Shown: positions 1 to 6,530 of the stretch, in pieces
How the letters are laid out: the number at the start of each line of letters is the position of its first letter
How positions within the stretch are numbered: the first letter of the stretch is position 1
From: JAUJNH01 sp038253125
GTDB taxonomy: Bacteria > Actinomycetota > Acidimicrobiia > Acidimicrobiales > JAUJNH01
Assembly: GCA_038253125.1 (NCBI GenBank)
Contig: JBBSHM010000040.1
Coordinates: forward strand, 1 to 21,452
Length of the DNA stretch: 21,452 nucleotides
Reading direction: 5' to 3'
The notes under the pieces: generated by a model
What the model saw: the letters and a program-made list of their open reading frames with translations, nothing else
Told to the model about the DNA's origin: nothing
The model's database searches: none
Position numbers and translations under genes: made by a program

Positions 1-129
1 CGGGCCGACGTGGCCAGGGTCACCCAGGACCTGGCGCACGAGCTGGAGATCCTCATCCGTCACGCCCCAGACCAGTGGCACCTGCTCCAGCCCAACTGGC
101 CGAGCGACCGGGAGCCGGTGGGGGCATGA
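1..129 (+). CDS. Phosphatidylinositol mannoside acyltransferase, C-terminal end (partial)
   Basis: Only the last 42 codons are present; the gene enters from the left edge in frame 1 and stops with TGA at 127–129. The tail includes HAPDQWHLLQPNWPSD, which resembles the conserved C-terminus of the lysophospholipid/lauroyl acyltransferase (LpxL/HtrB-like) family, where a P-x-x-W-h-x-l-Q motif is typical. In actinomycetes the member next to pimA acylates the mannose of phosphatidylinositol mannosides at the inner face of the membrane (PatA). The assignment rests on this short tail plus the neighbour: the stop overlaps the pimA start (ATGA, 126–129), as in the mycobacterial pgsA–patA–pimA cluster. 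The catalytic region lies outside the window, so activity cannot be judged. Confidence 0.75.
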   Translation, partial: RADVARVTQDLAHELEILIRHAPDQWHLLQPNWPSDREPVGA

Positions 130-1223
130 GGATCGCCCAGGTGTCGCCGTATTCCCTTACCCTGCCCGGAGGGGTGCAGGCTCAGGTTCTCGGGCTCGGA
201 CGGGCACTGCGCAAGCAGGGCCACGACGTGCGGGTGCTGGGGCCTTGCGACGGGCCGCCGCCCGAGCCGGGCGTGGTGCCGCTCGGCAGCTCCATACCCC
301 TCGCCGCCAACGGCTCGGTGGCCCCGATCGCCCCCGACGTCTCCGCCGTGCTGCGCACGGTCCGGGCCCTGCGCGACGAGGGCTTCGACATCGTCCACAT
401 CCACGAGCCGCTGGTGCCCGGGCCGGCGGCGACCGCCCTGGTGGTGGCGGACGCCCCGATAGTGGCCACGTTCCACCGGGCCGGCCGCAGCTCCGCGTAC
501 TCAGCCTTCATGCCGGTCACCCGCTTAGCCGTGCGTCGGGTGGTGGTGCGCTGCGCCGTCTCCGAGGACGCCCGGCGCACGGCGCAGGAGGCGCTGGGAG
601 GCGAGTACCTCGTGGTCTTCAACGGTATCGAGGTCGACCGGTTCGCCAAAGCCGAACCGGCTCCGACCGGCGGTCACCCGACGATCTTCTTCCTGGGCCG
701 CCACGAGCCCCGCAAGGGACTGGAGGTGCTGCTGAAGGCCATGCCCGCCCTCGGCCCCGACGTGCGACTGTGGGTGGCGGGGGAGGGGCCCCAGACGGCG
801 GCGCTGCACGACCGGGTTTCCGGCGACCCCCGCATCGAGTGGCTCGGCCGGGTCAACGACGCCGAGGTGGCGGCCCGCTTCGCCGGCGCAGACGTCTTCT
901 GCGCCCCGTCCCTCGGCGGGGAGAGCTTCGGCGTTGTCCTGCTCGAGGCCATGGCCGCTCAGACCCCGATCGTGGCCAGCGACCTGCCTGGATACCGCCG
1001 GGTCGTGCGCCCGGACGTCGATGCGCTGCTCGTGCCGCCCGGTGACGTCGACGCCCTGGCCGCCGCTCTGGGCTCGGTGCTCACCGACCCGAACGTCCGC
1101 ACCCGGCTGACCGACGCCGGAGCCGAGCGGGCCGAGGCCTTCTCGATGGACACCCTGGCCCAGCGCTACCTGGAGATCTACGCCGACGCTGGTGGCGGCC
1201 GACGTCGGGGGCGGCGCCGATGA
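126..1223 (+). CDS. pimA: Phosphatidylinositol alpha-mannosyltransferase PimA (GT4)
   Basis: A GT-B fold glycosyltransferase of 365 residues. In this family it moves mannose from GDP-mannose to the inositol of phosphatidylinositol on the cytosolic membrane face, the first step to PIMs and lipoglycans. The N-terminus MRIAQVSPYSLTLPGGVQ matches the PimA nucleotide-binding loop, which carries the GGVQ signature. HIHEP follows near residue 100 and GRHEPRKGLEVLL begins the C-terminal domain. The EX7E motif is complete, with E266 and E274 inside GGESFGVVLLEA. ATG at 126 is chosen because it overlaps the upstream stop, has GGGAG about 11 nt before it (110–114) and gives the family N-terminus; in-frame codons upstream run into the acyltransferase. 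Length and motifs are normal. The Rossmann-type motifs and the neighbour support PimA over other GT4 enzymes. Confidence 0.9.
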   Translation: MRIAQVSPYSLTLPGGVQAQVLGLGRALRKQGHDVRVLGPCDGPPPEPGVVPLGSSIPLAANGSVAPIAPDVSAVLRTVRALRDEGFDIVHIHEPLVPGPAATALVVADAPIVATFHRAGRSSAYSAFMPVTRLAVRRVVVRCAVSEDARRTAQEALGGEYLVVFNGIEVDRFAKAEPAPTGGHPTIFFLGRHEPRKGLEVLLKAMPALGPDVRLWVAGEGPQTAALHDRVSGDPRIEWLGRVNDAEVAARFAGADVFCAPSLGGESFGVVLLEAMAAQTPIVASDLPGYRRVVRPDVDALLVPPGDVDALAAALGSVLTDPNVRTRLTDAGAERAEAFSMDTLAQRYLEIYADAGGGRRRGRRR

Positions 1224-1334
1224 GCCAATGTTGACGATGACATCAACCTAGCGAGCGGGCAGAACAGCCCCATGGCTCCTGCGACGGGCCGCCAGGACCG
1301 GGGCGGTGGCGGCTCGGCGCTGAGCGCAGGCCAG

Positions 1335-1340
1335 TACGCT
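1335..1340 (+). promoter_or_regulatory. Putative -10 element for the M48-like gene
   Basis: TACGCT lies 9 nt before the ATG at 1350. It has the TAnnnT form seen before the other unit-opening genes in this window. No convincing -35 is visible and no purine-rich ribosome-binding site lies between it and the ATG, so a leaderless or nearly leaderless transcript is inferred. It is also the main reason for preferring the 1350 start over an earlier in-frame ATG at 1272. Confidence 0.4.
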
Positions 1341-1349
1341 CTACCGCTC

Positions 1350-2087
1350 ATGCGCGAGCGCCCAACCAGCCTCTCCGGGGCCGCCGTGGTCGCTGCGGCC
1401 GGCCTGACCGTCGGGGCGGTGGTCGGCTTGACCGTGTCGCTGCTGCTGGGCCCGCTGGCCGGTCTGGCCGCTCTGGCGATCGTGTGGGCCGCTGTCGCCG
1501 CCACCGGCTGGCTGGGCTCGGGTGCCGTGGTCCTGCGGCTGGCGGGTGGGGCGCCGCCCCCGCTGGATGCCCCCCGGCCGGCCCGGCTGGCCAACCTCGT
1601 CGAGTCGGTCGCCGTGGCCATCGGCATCCCCGAGCCGGCGCTGATCGTGGTCGACGACCCCGCCCCGAACGCCCTCGTCACCGGGCCGGATCCGAGGCGG
1701 GCCACCCTGGTCGTCACCTCCGGGCTCCTCGACCGCCTCGACCGTCTGGCGCTTGAGGCGGTAATCGCCCAGCAGCTTTCGATCATCCGGGCCGGCACCA
1801 CCCGGGGTCGGGACGTCGCGGTGGCCATCCTCGGCACCGCCGGGCAGCTCGTCCCTCCGCTCGGCCGGCTCGCCGCCAGGGCCGTCGACGTCGCCGCCGG
1901 TGGCGGAGCCGACGTCGCCGCCGTCACCATCACGCGCTACCCGCCCGGCCTGCTCGCCGCCTTGGACGCCGTCGCGGCCGGCCCCGAGGTCTCCGCCTCG
2001 GCCGCCCTCGCCCCCCTGTGGTTCGTCCCACCGGGCCGCAGGCAGCAGCTGGCGCTCCGCCTCGACACGATGCGCGAGCTCCTGTGA
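1350..2087 (+). CDS. M48 (HtpX-like) peptidase-fold protein lacking its zinc ligands
   Basis: A 245-residue protein with two hydrophobic segments (about residues 10–34 and 36–56), then a soluble part resembling the M48 metallopeptidase core. Family landmarks remain: PNALVTGPDPRRATLVVTSGLLDRL matches the M48 segment before the active site, and LEAVIAQQLSIIR aligns with the LxAVIAHELSHI helix. The HExxH motif there has become QQLSI (Q141, Q142, I145). The later [R]E[F/Y]EAD helix, which supplies the third ligand, reads GGGADVAAV, so that Glu is gone too. It is therefore predicted to be a non-proteolytic pseudoenzyme. Start: ATG 1350 is favoured because it follows a TAnnnT box and begins the membrane region. 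ATG 1272 would add 26 low-complexity residues and has no ribosome-binding site. The stop overlaps the GTG start of the lipoprotein gene, implying joint expression. Confidence 0.7.
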   Translation: MRERPTSLSGAAVVAAAGLTVGAVVGLTVSLLLGPLAGLAALAIVWAAVAATGWLGSGAVVLRLAGGAPPPLDAPRPARLANLVESVAVAIGIPEPALIVVDDPAPNALVTGPDPRRATLVVTSGLLDRLDRLALEAVIAQQLSIIRAGTTRGRDVAVAILGTAGQLVPPLGRLAARAVDVAAGGGADVAAVTITRYPPGLLAALDAVAAGPEVSASAALAPLWFVPPGRRQQLALRLDTMRELL

Positions 2088-3121
2088 ACACCAGCCGCCG
2101 GGACGCCCTGGCCATCCTCGGCGGTGCCGCCCTCCTTGCCGCCTGCTCGAAGAAGTCCAAGCCGCAACCCGCCGCCGCACCGCCTACCTCGACCGGGGCG
2201 GCGCCGACGACCGCACCCCCGCCGCCCCCCACCTTCCCGCTCACCGGCCTGCCCCTCGACCCGGCCCGGGCCGGCCGCCCCGCTATCACCTTCAAGATCG
2301 ACAACGCCCCCCCGGCCCGGCCCCAGAGCGGGATGGACCTGGCCGACCTGGTCATCGAGGAGGTCGTGGAGGGCGGTGTCGTCCGCTTCGCTGTGGTGTT
2401 CAACTCGAACGACGCCGGCCTGGTCGGCCCGGTGCGGTCGGTCAGGGCCGAGGATGCCCTCCTGGTCACTCCGCTGCGCGGCTACTTCGTCTACTCCGGC
2501 GGCAACGACATCTTCAACGCCATCATCCAGAAGGCTCCGGTGGGCCTGATCACCGAGGACACCCGGCCGGTCCTGCTGCACCGCCGCCGTGAGCGCAGCT
2601 CGCCCTACAACCTGTACACCTCGACCGGCGAGATATACCGCAACCCGGTGAAGCGCAACGAGGTGCCACCGCCCTTCTTCTCCTACCGTCCGACCGGCCA
2701 GCCCCTCGGCGGCGGAGCGGCCCCGGCCCGCGAGCTCACGGCCACCCTGGGCGAGCGCACGACGATCGGCTGGAGCTACGACGACGCCTCGCGCCGTTGG
2801 CTGCGCACCACCAACGGCACGCCGCACGTCATGGAAGCCGGTGCCCGGCTGAGCTTCCCAAACGTGCTGCTCCAGTTCTGCCGCTACCACAACACCGTGG
2901 TCCGAGACGCCAGCGGCACGATCTCGCCCGAGGCGGAGGTCGTGGGCGACGGCGAGGTGTGGGTGCTGTCGGGGCCGGCGCTGGCCAAGGGCCGGTGGAG
3001 CAAGGCCGATGCCGGCTCGGTGACCCGTTACGTCGATGGCAGCGGCCAACCCCTCCTGCTCCAGCCCGGCCCGACCTGGGTCTCCCTCGCTCCGGTCGGC
3101 GCCCCAACCGGGGTGCGCTAG
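2084..3121 (+). CDS. DUF3048 (YerB-family) lipoprotein with a Tat-like signal
   Basis: A 345-residue secreted lipoprotein of unknown molecular function. The GTG start at 2084 overlaps the preceding stop (GTGA) and gives a complete lipoprotein signal: twin arginines at R5–R6 (SRRDAL), a hydrophobic stretch and lipobox LAAC with the acylated Cys at residue 21. The SRR pattern suggests Tat export. A Pro/Ala/Thr-rich linker of about 30 residues follows. The body has DUF3048 hallmarks: RPAITFKIDNAPPARPQSG, then ADLVIEEVVEGGVVRFAVVF and the GPVRSVR segment. A C-terminal region around residues 230–340 resembles the DUF3048 C-terminal domain. The partner gene encodes a membrane M48-like pseudopeptidase, so a shared envelope role is inferred. 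Family membership is fairly certain; function is not known. Confidence 0.82.
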   Translation: MNTSRRDALAILGGAALLAACSKKSKPQPAAAPPTSTGAAPTTAPPPPPTFPLTGLPLDPARAGRPAITFKIDNAPPARPQSGMDLADLVIEEVVEGGVVRFAVVFNSNDAGLVGPVRSVRAEDALLVTPLRGYFVYSGGNDIFNAIIQKAPVGLITEDTRPVLLHRRRERSSPYNLYTSTGEIYRNPVKRNEVPPPFFSYRPTGQPLGGGAAPARELTATLGERTTIGWSYDDASRRWLRTTNGTPHVMEAGARLSFPNVLLQFCRYHNTVVRDASGTISPEAEVVGDGEVWVLSGPALAKGRWSKADAGSVTRYVDGSGQPLLLQPGPTWVSLAPVGAPTGVR

Positions 3122-3136
3122 GGGGCCCTCGGGCCG

Positions 3137-3142
3137 TACGCT
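3137..3142 (+). promoter_or_regulatory. Putative -10 element of the pdxST–yebC–peroxiredoxin unit
   Basis: TACGCT lies 9 nt before the ATG of a 15-codon ORF (3152) and 53 nt before pdxS. Just upstream is a short GC hairpin (GGCCC 3124–3128, GGGCC 3131–3135) directly after the lipoprotein stop, which may end the previous transcript. No -35 is recognisable. The predicted transcription start would fall at or just before the small-ORF ATG. Confidence 0.45.
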
Positions 3143-3151
3143 TCGGAGCCG

Positions 3152-3199
3152 ATGGGTGACCGGGTGATCGCAGACAGGTTGATGCGGACGGGCCGATGA
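3152..3199 (+). CDS. Possible leader peptide (15 aa) coupled to pdxS
   Basis: A short reading frame, MGDRVIADRLMRTGR, starts at the first ATG after the putative -10 box and stops with TGA at 3197–3199. The last four bases form ATGA with the pdxS start at 3196, and the frame differs from pdxS. Its ATG sits where a leaderless transcript would begin, while pdxS has no clear Shine-Dalgarno sequence. Translation of the peptide could therefore deliver ribosomes to pdxS. The peptide shows no codon run that would suggest classical attenuation. This is inferred from position alone; coincidence is possible. Confidence 0.35.
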   Translation: MGDRVIADRLMRTGR

Positions 3200-4086
3200 C
3201 GCAGAGCCCGCGGACCGTCGGCACCGACCGGGTGAAGCGGGGCCTCGCCGAGATGCTGCGGGGCGGGGTGATCATGGACGTCGTCAACGCCGAGCAGGCC
3301 AAGGTGGCCGAGGACGCCGGAGCCGTGGCCGTCATGGCCCTGGAGCGGGTGCCCGCCGACATCCGCCGCGACGGAGGGGTGTCCCGGATGAGCGACCCGG
3401 CGCTGGTCGAGGCGATCAGGGCCACCGTGAGCATCCCGGTGATGGCCAAGTGCCGGATCGGCCACTTCGTCGAGGCGCAGGTGCTCCAGTCGCTCGCCGT
3501 CGACTTCATCGACGAGTCCGAGGTGCTGACGCCCGCTGACGAGGCCAACCACGTCGACAAGTGGCCCTTCACCATCCCCTTTGTGTGCGGGGCGACGAAC
3601 CTGGGCGAGGCGCTTCGCCGCATCAGCGAAGGCGCCGCCATGATCCGCTCCAAGGGCGAGGCCGGCACCGGCAACATCGTCGAGGCCGTCCGCCACCTCC
3701 GCTCCATCCTCGGGGACATCCGGGCGCTCACCTCGGCCGACGACGCCGAGGCCTACGCCTGGGCCAAGCGCCTGCAGGCGCCGATCGAGCTGGTGCAGGA
3801 GGTGCGCTCCGCCGGCCAGCTGCCGGTGCCGCTGTTCTGCGCTGGCGGGATCGCCACCCCCTCCGATGCCGCCCTCGCCATGCAGCTCGGTGCCCAGGCC
3901 GTCTTCGTCGGCTCGGGCATCTTCAAGTCCGAGGACCCGTCACGGTTCGGGCGGGCCATAGTCGAGGCCACGGCCCACCACCGCGACCCGCAGATCATCG
4001 CCAAGGTCAGCCGCGGCCTCGGCGTCGCCATGAAGGGCGCCGAGATGGCCACCCTCGACCAGCGCCTGGCCGAGCGGGGCTGGTAG
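3196..4086 (+). CDS. pdxS: Pyridoxal 5'-phosphate synthase, PdxS lyase subunit
   Basis: A 296-residue TIM-barrel enzyme of the DXP-independent vitamin B6 pathway. It builds PLP from ribose 5-phosphate, glyceraldehyde 3-phosphate and ammonia delivered by PdxT. Family landmarks are intact: VKRGLAEM, GGVIMDVVNAEQAKVAE with D28, MALERVPADIRRDGGVSRM, and MAKCRIGH with K84 at the Schiff-base lysine position (K81 in the Bacillus enzyme). KGEAGTGN marks the second lysine and phosphate-binding loop, and the late GGIATPSDAAL and VGSGIFKS segments are the C-terminal phosphate site. The start matches the family N-terminus and overlaps the small upstream ORF. pdxT follows after 28 nt, forming the usual synthase pair. 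Length is normal and nothing is broken. Confidence 0.97.
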   Translation: MTQSPRTVGTDRVKRGLAEMLRGGVIMDVVNAEQAKVAEDAGAVAVMALERVPADIRRDGGVSRMSDPALVEAIRATVSIPVMAKCRIGHFVEAQVLQSLAVDFIDESEVLTPADEANHVDKWPFTIPFVCGATNLGEALRRISEGAAMIRSKGEAGTGNIVEAVRHLRSILGDIRALTSADDAEAYAWAKRLQAPIELVQEVRSAGQLPVPLFCAGGIATPSDAALAMQLGAQAVFVGSGIFKSEDPSRFGRAIVEATAHHRDPQIIAKVSRGLGVAMKGAEMATLDQRLAERGW

Positions 4087-4114
4087 GGCGAGATGACCGC
4101 GAGGCCACCAGCCG

Positions 4115-4717
4115 ATGCCCGCCCCCGCCGTCGGCGTGCTCGCCCTGCAGGGCGAGGTGTCCGAGCACATGGCTGCGCTGCGCCTGCTCGGAGCGGGTGC
4201 GGTCGAGGTGCGCACCCCCGCTGAGCTGGAGCGGGTCGACGCGCTCGTCCTGCCCGGCGGTGAGTCGACGGCCCTGACCATCCTGCTGGCCTCATCCGGC
4301 CTGCGCCGGCCGCTCGAGGAGCGACTGGCGGCGGGGATGGCGGCCTTCGGGACGTGCGCCGGCCTGATTCTGCTGGCCCGAGAGGTGCTCGACGGCCGGG
4401 CCGACCAGACGAGCCTCGGCGCCATCGACCTTGTTGTTCGGCGCAACGGCTTCGGGTCCCAGGCCGCCTCCTTCGAGGCGGACCTGGATGTCGCCGGCGT
4501 CGACGGCGGACCGCTGCACGCGGTGTTCATCCGGGCGCCGGTGGTCGAGCGGGCCGGCCCCGGCGTCGAGGTCCTGGCCGAGGTCGACGGTCAGCCCGTC
4601 GTCGCCCGCCAGGGCCACGTGCTGGCGTGCGCCTTCCACCCCGAGCTGGCGGGTGACCTGCGCCTGCACGATCTGTTTCTGAACCTGATCCCCCAGCCTG
4701 ACCACACGGAGGTCTAG
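4115..4717 (+). CDS. pdxT: Pyridoxal 5'-phosphate synthase, PdxT glutaminase subunit
   Basis: A 200-residue class I glutamine amidotransferase that hydrolyses glutamine and channels ammonia into PdxS. The N-terminus VGVLALQGEVSEHM is diagnostic of PdxT. LPGGEST (47–52) is the substrate loop; FGTCAGLILLA carries the nucleophile C81, and FHPEL near the C-terminus supplies the His/Glu of the triad. Start: ATG 4115 gives the family N-terminus. Another ATG at 4093 is in a different frame. No strong ribosome-binding site is visible in the 28-nt gap from pdxS. The stop lies 2 nt before the yebC start, so the three genes probably share one transcript. Confidence 0.96.
   Translation: MPAPAVGVLALQGEVSEHMAALRLLGAGAVEVRTPAELERVDALVLPGGESTALTILLASSGLRRPLEERLAAGMAAFGTCAGLILLAREVLDGRADQTSLGAIDLVVRRNGFGSQAASFEADLDVAGVDGGPLHAVFIRAPVVERAGPGVEVLAEVDGQPVVARQGHVLACAFHPELAGDLRLHDLFLNLIPQPDHTEV
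4708..4713 (+). promoter_or_regulatory. Ribosome-binding site of yebC
   Basis: GGAGGT sits 7 nt (counted from GGAGG) before the yebC ATG at 4720, inside the end of pdxT. It is one of only two strong Shine-Dalgarno sequences noted in the window, the other being before aspS, and it fixes the yebC start. Confidence 0.75.
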
Positions 4718-4719
4718 AG

Positions 4720-5472
4720 ATGTCCGGCCACTCGAAATGGGCGACGACCAAGCACCAGAAGGCCGCCAAGGACAAGGTGCGCAGCAAGCTGTTCGCCAAG
4801 CTGATCCGACAGATCGAGGTGTCGGCCCGCGAAGGCGGCGGCGACATCGAGGGCAACCCCACCCTGCGCACCGCGGTCACCAAGGCCAAGCAGGCGTCGG
4901 TGCCCGTCGACACCATCACCCACGCGGTTAAGCGTGGGACGGGCGACATGGAGGGCGTCAAGTACGAGGCCATCGCCTATGAGGGCTACGCCCCATGCGG
5001 GGTGGCCATCTACGTGGAGACGCTCTCGGACAACCGGAACCGCACCGGGGCCGAGGTGCGCAACATCTTTTCCAAGAGCGGGGGGAACACCGCCGAGCCG
5101 GGAGCGGTCTCGTGGCAGTTCGACCGGAAGGGCTCGATCCTGCTGCCGAAGTCGGCCGGCACCGAGGACGAGGTGTTCCTGGTGGCGGCCGAGGCCGGCG
5201 CCGACGACGTCGTCGACCTGGGGGAGACCTGGCAGGTGCTGACGCCGCCCACCGACTTCCACGTCGTGCGGACCGCCCTGGAAGCCGCCGGACTGCCGAT
5301 CGAGTCGGGCGACCTGATCTTCCAACCCAGCACGACGGTGCCGCTGGCGGACGAGGAGGCTGTGCGCAAGGTCCTGCGCCTGATCGACGCGCTGGAGGAC
5401 CATGACGACGTCCAGAACGTCTACGCCAACTTCGACGCCAGCGACGAGGTCATCCAGATGGCGGTGAGCTGA
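4720..5472 (+). CDS. yebC: YebC/PmpR (TACO1) family protein
   Basis: A 250-residue member of the YebC/PmpR/TACO1 family. The family was long annotated as DNA-binding transcriptional regulators, and some members are now known to help ribosomes through polyproline-type stalls. The N-terminus MSGHSKWATTKHQKAAKDK is the family signature. It is followed by the helical domain with FAKLIRQIEVSAREGGGDIEGNPTLR, then the GYAPCGVAIYVETLSDNRNRT segment of the second domain. The length is normal. The start is fixed by a GGAGG site 7 nt upstream. Its stop overlaps the next start by one base (TGATG at 5470–5474). Placement just before ruvCAB is common in bacteria. Family assignment is certain; which biochemical role applies here cannot be read from sequence. 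Confidence 0.95.
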   Translation: MSGHSKWATTKHQKAAKDKVRSKLFAKLIRQIEVSAREGGGDIEGNPTLRTAVTKAKQASVPVDTITHAVKRGTGDMEGVKYEAIAYEGYAPCGVAIYVETLSDNRNRTGAEVRNIFSKSGGNTAEPGAVSWQFDRKGSILLPKSAGTEDEVFLVAAEAGADDVVDLGETWQVLTPPTDFHVVRTALEAAGLPIESGDLIFQPSTTVPLADEEAVRKVLRLIDALEDHDDVQNVYANFDASDEVIQMAVS

Positions 5473-5924
5473 TGGCCGGCCCCGGGGTCGGCGACCCGGC
5501 TCCCGACTTCTGCCTCGACGGCAGCGGCGGCAAGGTCTGCCTGGCTGACCAACGCGGTAAGCCCGTGGTCCTGGTCTTCTACCCGGGCGACGACACCCCG
5601 GTGTGCACGGCCCAGCTCAAGTCCTACAACCAGGACCTCGCCCAGTTCGCCGAGCTCGGCGCCGCCCTGTGGGGCATCAGCCCGCAGTCGGTGCACAGCC
5701 ACGACGGCTTCAGCGCCAAGCACGGCTTCGGGTTCCCGCTGCTGGCCGATGAGGCCAAGGCGACGTTCAAGGCCTACGGGTGCCTGGGCCCGCTCGGCTT
5801 CCCCCGCCGCAGCGTGTTCGTCGTCGACCGCCAGGGCATCGTCCGCTACTGCCACCGCTCCGCCGCCGGCCTCACCTTCCGCAAGACCGATGAGCTCGTG
5901 GCTGCGGTCAGGGCCGCCCTCTAG
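5472..5924 (+). CDS. Thioredoxin-fold peroxiredoxin (BCP/AhpC-TSA type)
   Basis: A 150-residue thiol peroxidase predicted to reduce hydrogen or organic peroxides in the cytosol. Its start overlaps the yebC stop. The core reads VVLVFYPGDDTPVCTAQ, the PxxxT/xxC-type active site with peroxidatic Cys at C45. The BCP/PrxQ-like resolving Cys five residues later is absent (K50). Four other cysteines are present (C14, C23, C104, C127), any of which might resolve, or the enzyme may work as a 1-Cys form. FPLLAD and PRRSVFVVDRQGIVRY are standard later segments. The family is clear, the subgroup less so. The gene is the last of the pdxST unit and is followed by a GC-rich hairpin. Confidence 0.9.
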   Translation: MAGPGVGDPAPDFCLDGSGGKVCLADQRGKPVVLVFYPGDDTPVCTAQLKSYNQDLAQFAELGAALWGISPQSVHSHDGFSAKHGFGFPLLADEAKATFKAYGCLGPLGFPRRSVFVVDRQGIVRYCHRSAAGLTFRKTDELVAAVRAAL

Positions 5925-5946
5925 CCCCCAGCCGGCACAGACAGGG

Positions 5947-5977
5947 CCGGTGGTCCCCGTTCTGGACCGTCCACCGG
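5947..5977 (+). terminator. GC-rich hairpin after the peroxiredoxin gene
   Basis: CCGGTGG (5947–5953) pairs with CCACCGG (5971–5977), and TCC/GGA extends the stem inward with a small asymmetric bulge and a loop of about 7 nt. No T-run follows, which is usual for proposed actinobacterial terminators. It lies between the peroxiredoxin stop and the ruvC promoter, where a transcript end is expected. It could also be a regulatory palindrome. Confidence 0.4.
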
Positions 5978-5995
5978 TGTGGCAGCACGGCCCGC

Positions 5996-6001
5996 TAACC
6001 T
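5996..6001 (+). promoter_or_regulatory. Putative -10 element of ruvCAB
   Basis: TAACCT lies 10 nt before the ruvC ATG at 6012. It is the best match in the 87-nt gap and has the same form and placement as the other unit-opening promoters here. No -35 is recognisable. The SOS-like palindrome begins 3 nt after it, so a bound repressor would cover the transcription start. Confidence 0.5.
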
Positions 6002-6004
6002 CGG

Positions 6005-6018
6005 CGAACGCATGTTCG
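6005..6018. promoter_or_regulatory. Candidate LexA (SOS) operator on the ruvC start codon
   Basis: CGAACGCATGTTCG is a perfect 14-nt palindrome (CGAAC, 4 nt, GTTCG). The known LexA box of actinobacteria and Gram-positives has the core CGAACnnnnGTTCG. The site covers the predicted transcription start and the ruvC ATG (6012–6014), so the operator also encodes the first codons. ruvCAB is a classical DNA-damage-inducible operon, which fits. Binding by LexA is inferred. Confidence 0.72.
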
Positions 6019-6530
6019 TGCTTGGCATCGATCCCGGGGTGACCCGCTGCGGCTACGGGTGCGTCGAGCGCGGGCCGGGGGTTCAGGTCCGGGCCACCGC
6101 CGCCGGGGTGCTCACCACGCTTGCGTCCGCGCCACTGCCGGAGCGGCTGGCCAGCCTGCACGCTGAGCTGGGGGCCCTGCTGGCCGACCTCCAGCCTGAG
6201 GTGGTGGTGGTCGAGCGGGTGCTGTTCAGCGCTAACGCCCGCACGGCCATGGCCACCGGGCAGGCCAGCGGGCTGGCCCTGGCTCTCGCCTCCCGGGCCG
6301 GGTGTGCGGTGTTCACCTACAGCCCGAACGAGGTGAAGCTGGCCGTCGCCGGCCACGGTGGGGCCGACAAGAAGCAGGTGCAGCGGATGGTGGCCACCCT
6401 GCTCGGGCTGGCCTCGGCCCCCAAGCCGGCCGACGCCGCCGACGCCCTCGCCCTGGCCCTCACCCACCTGGCCCTCGGCCGCATCCCCGCCCTGGCCGCC
6501 GCCAGCGCCGACCACCGGGTGGTGCCGTGA
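6012..6530 (+). CDS. ruvC: Holliday junction endonuclease RuvC
   Basis: A 172-residue junction resolvase that cuts Holliday junctions symmetrically in partnership with RuvAB. The four acidic active-site residues are all present: D7 (GIDPG), E68 (VVVERVLFS), D141 and D144 (ADAADALALAL). Their spacing matches the E. coli enzyme (D7, E66, D138, D141). FSANARTAMATGQASG and SPNEVKLAVAGHGGADKKQV are conserved family segments. ATG 6012 is chosen because it gives the canonical MFVLGIDPG start directly after the promoter and SOS box; an in-frame upstream ATG at 5979 would add residues from the promoter itself. The stop overlaps the GTG start of ruvA. The gene is intact. Confidence 0.97.
   Translation: MFVLGIDPGVTRCGYGCVERGPGVQVRATAAGVLTTLASAPLPERLASLHAELGALLADLQPEVVVVERVLFSANARTAMATGQASGLALALASRAGCAVFTYSPNEVKLAVAGHGGADKKQVQRMVATLLGLASAPKPADAADALALALTHLALGRIPALAAASADHRVVP

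Noticed and set aside
1272..1349. Earlier ATG at 1272 as the start of the M48-like gene
   Set aside because: The added 26 residues are low-complexity, no ribosome-binding site precedes the codon, and the TAnnnT box lies inside the extension. It cannot be fully excluded.
3122..3195. PLP-related riboswitch or MocR/PdxR-type site before pdxS
   Set aside because: The 74-nt gap is filled by a short hairpin, the -10 box and the small ORF. No divergent regulator gene or repeated operator is visible.
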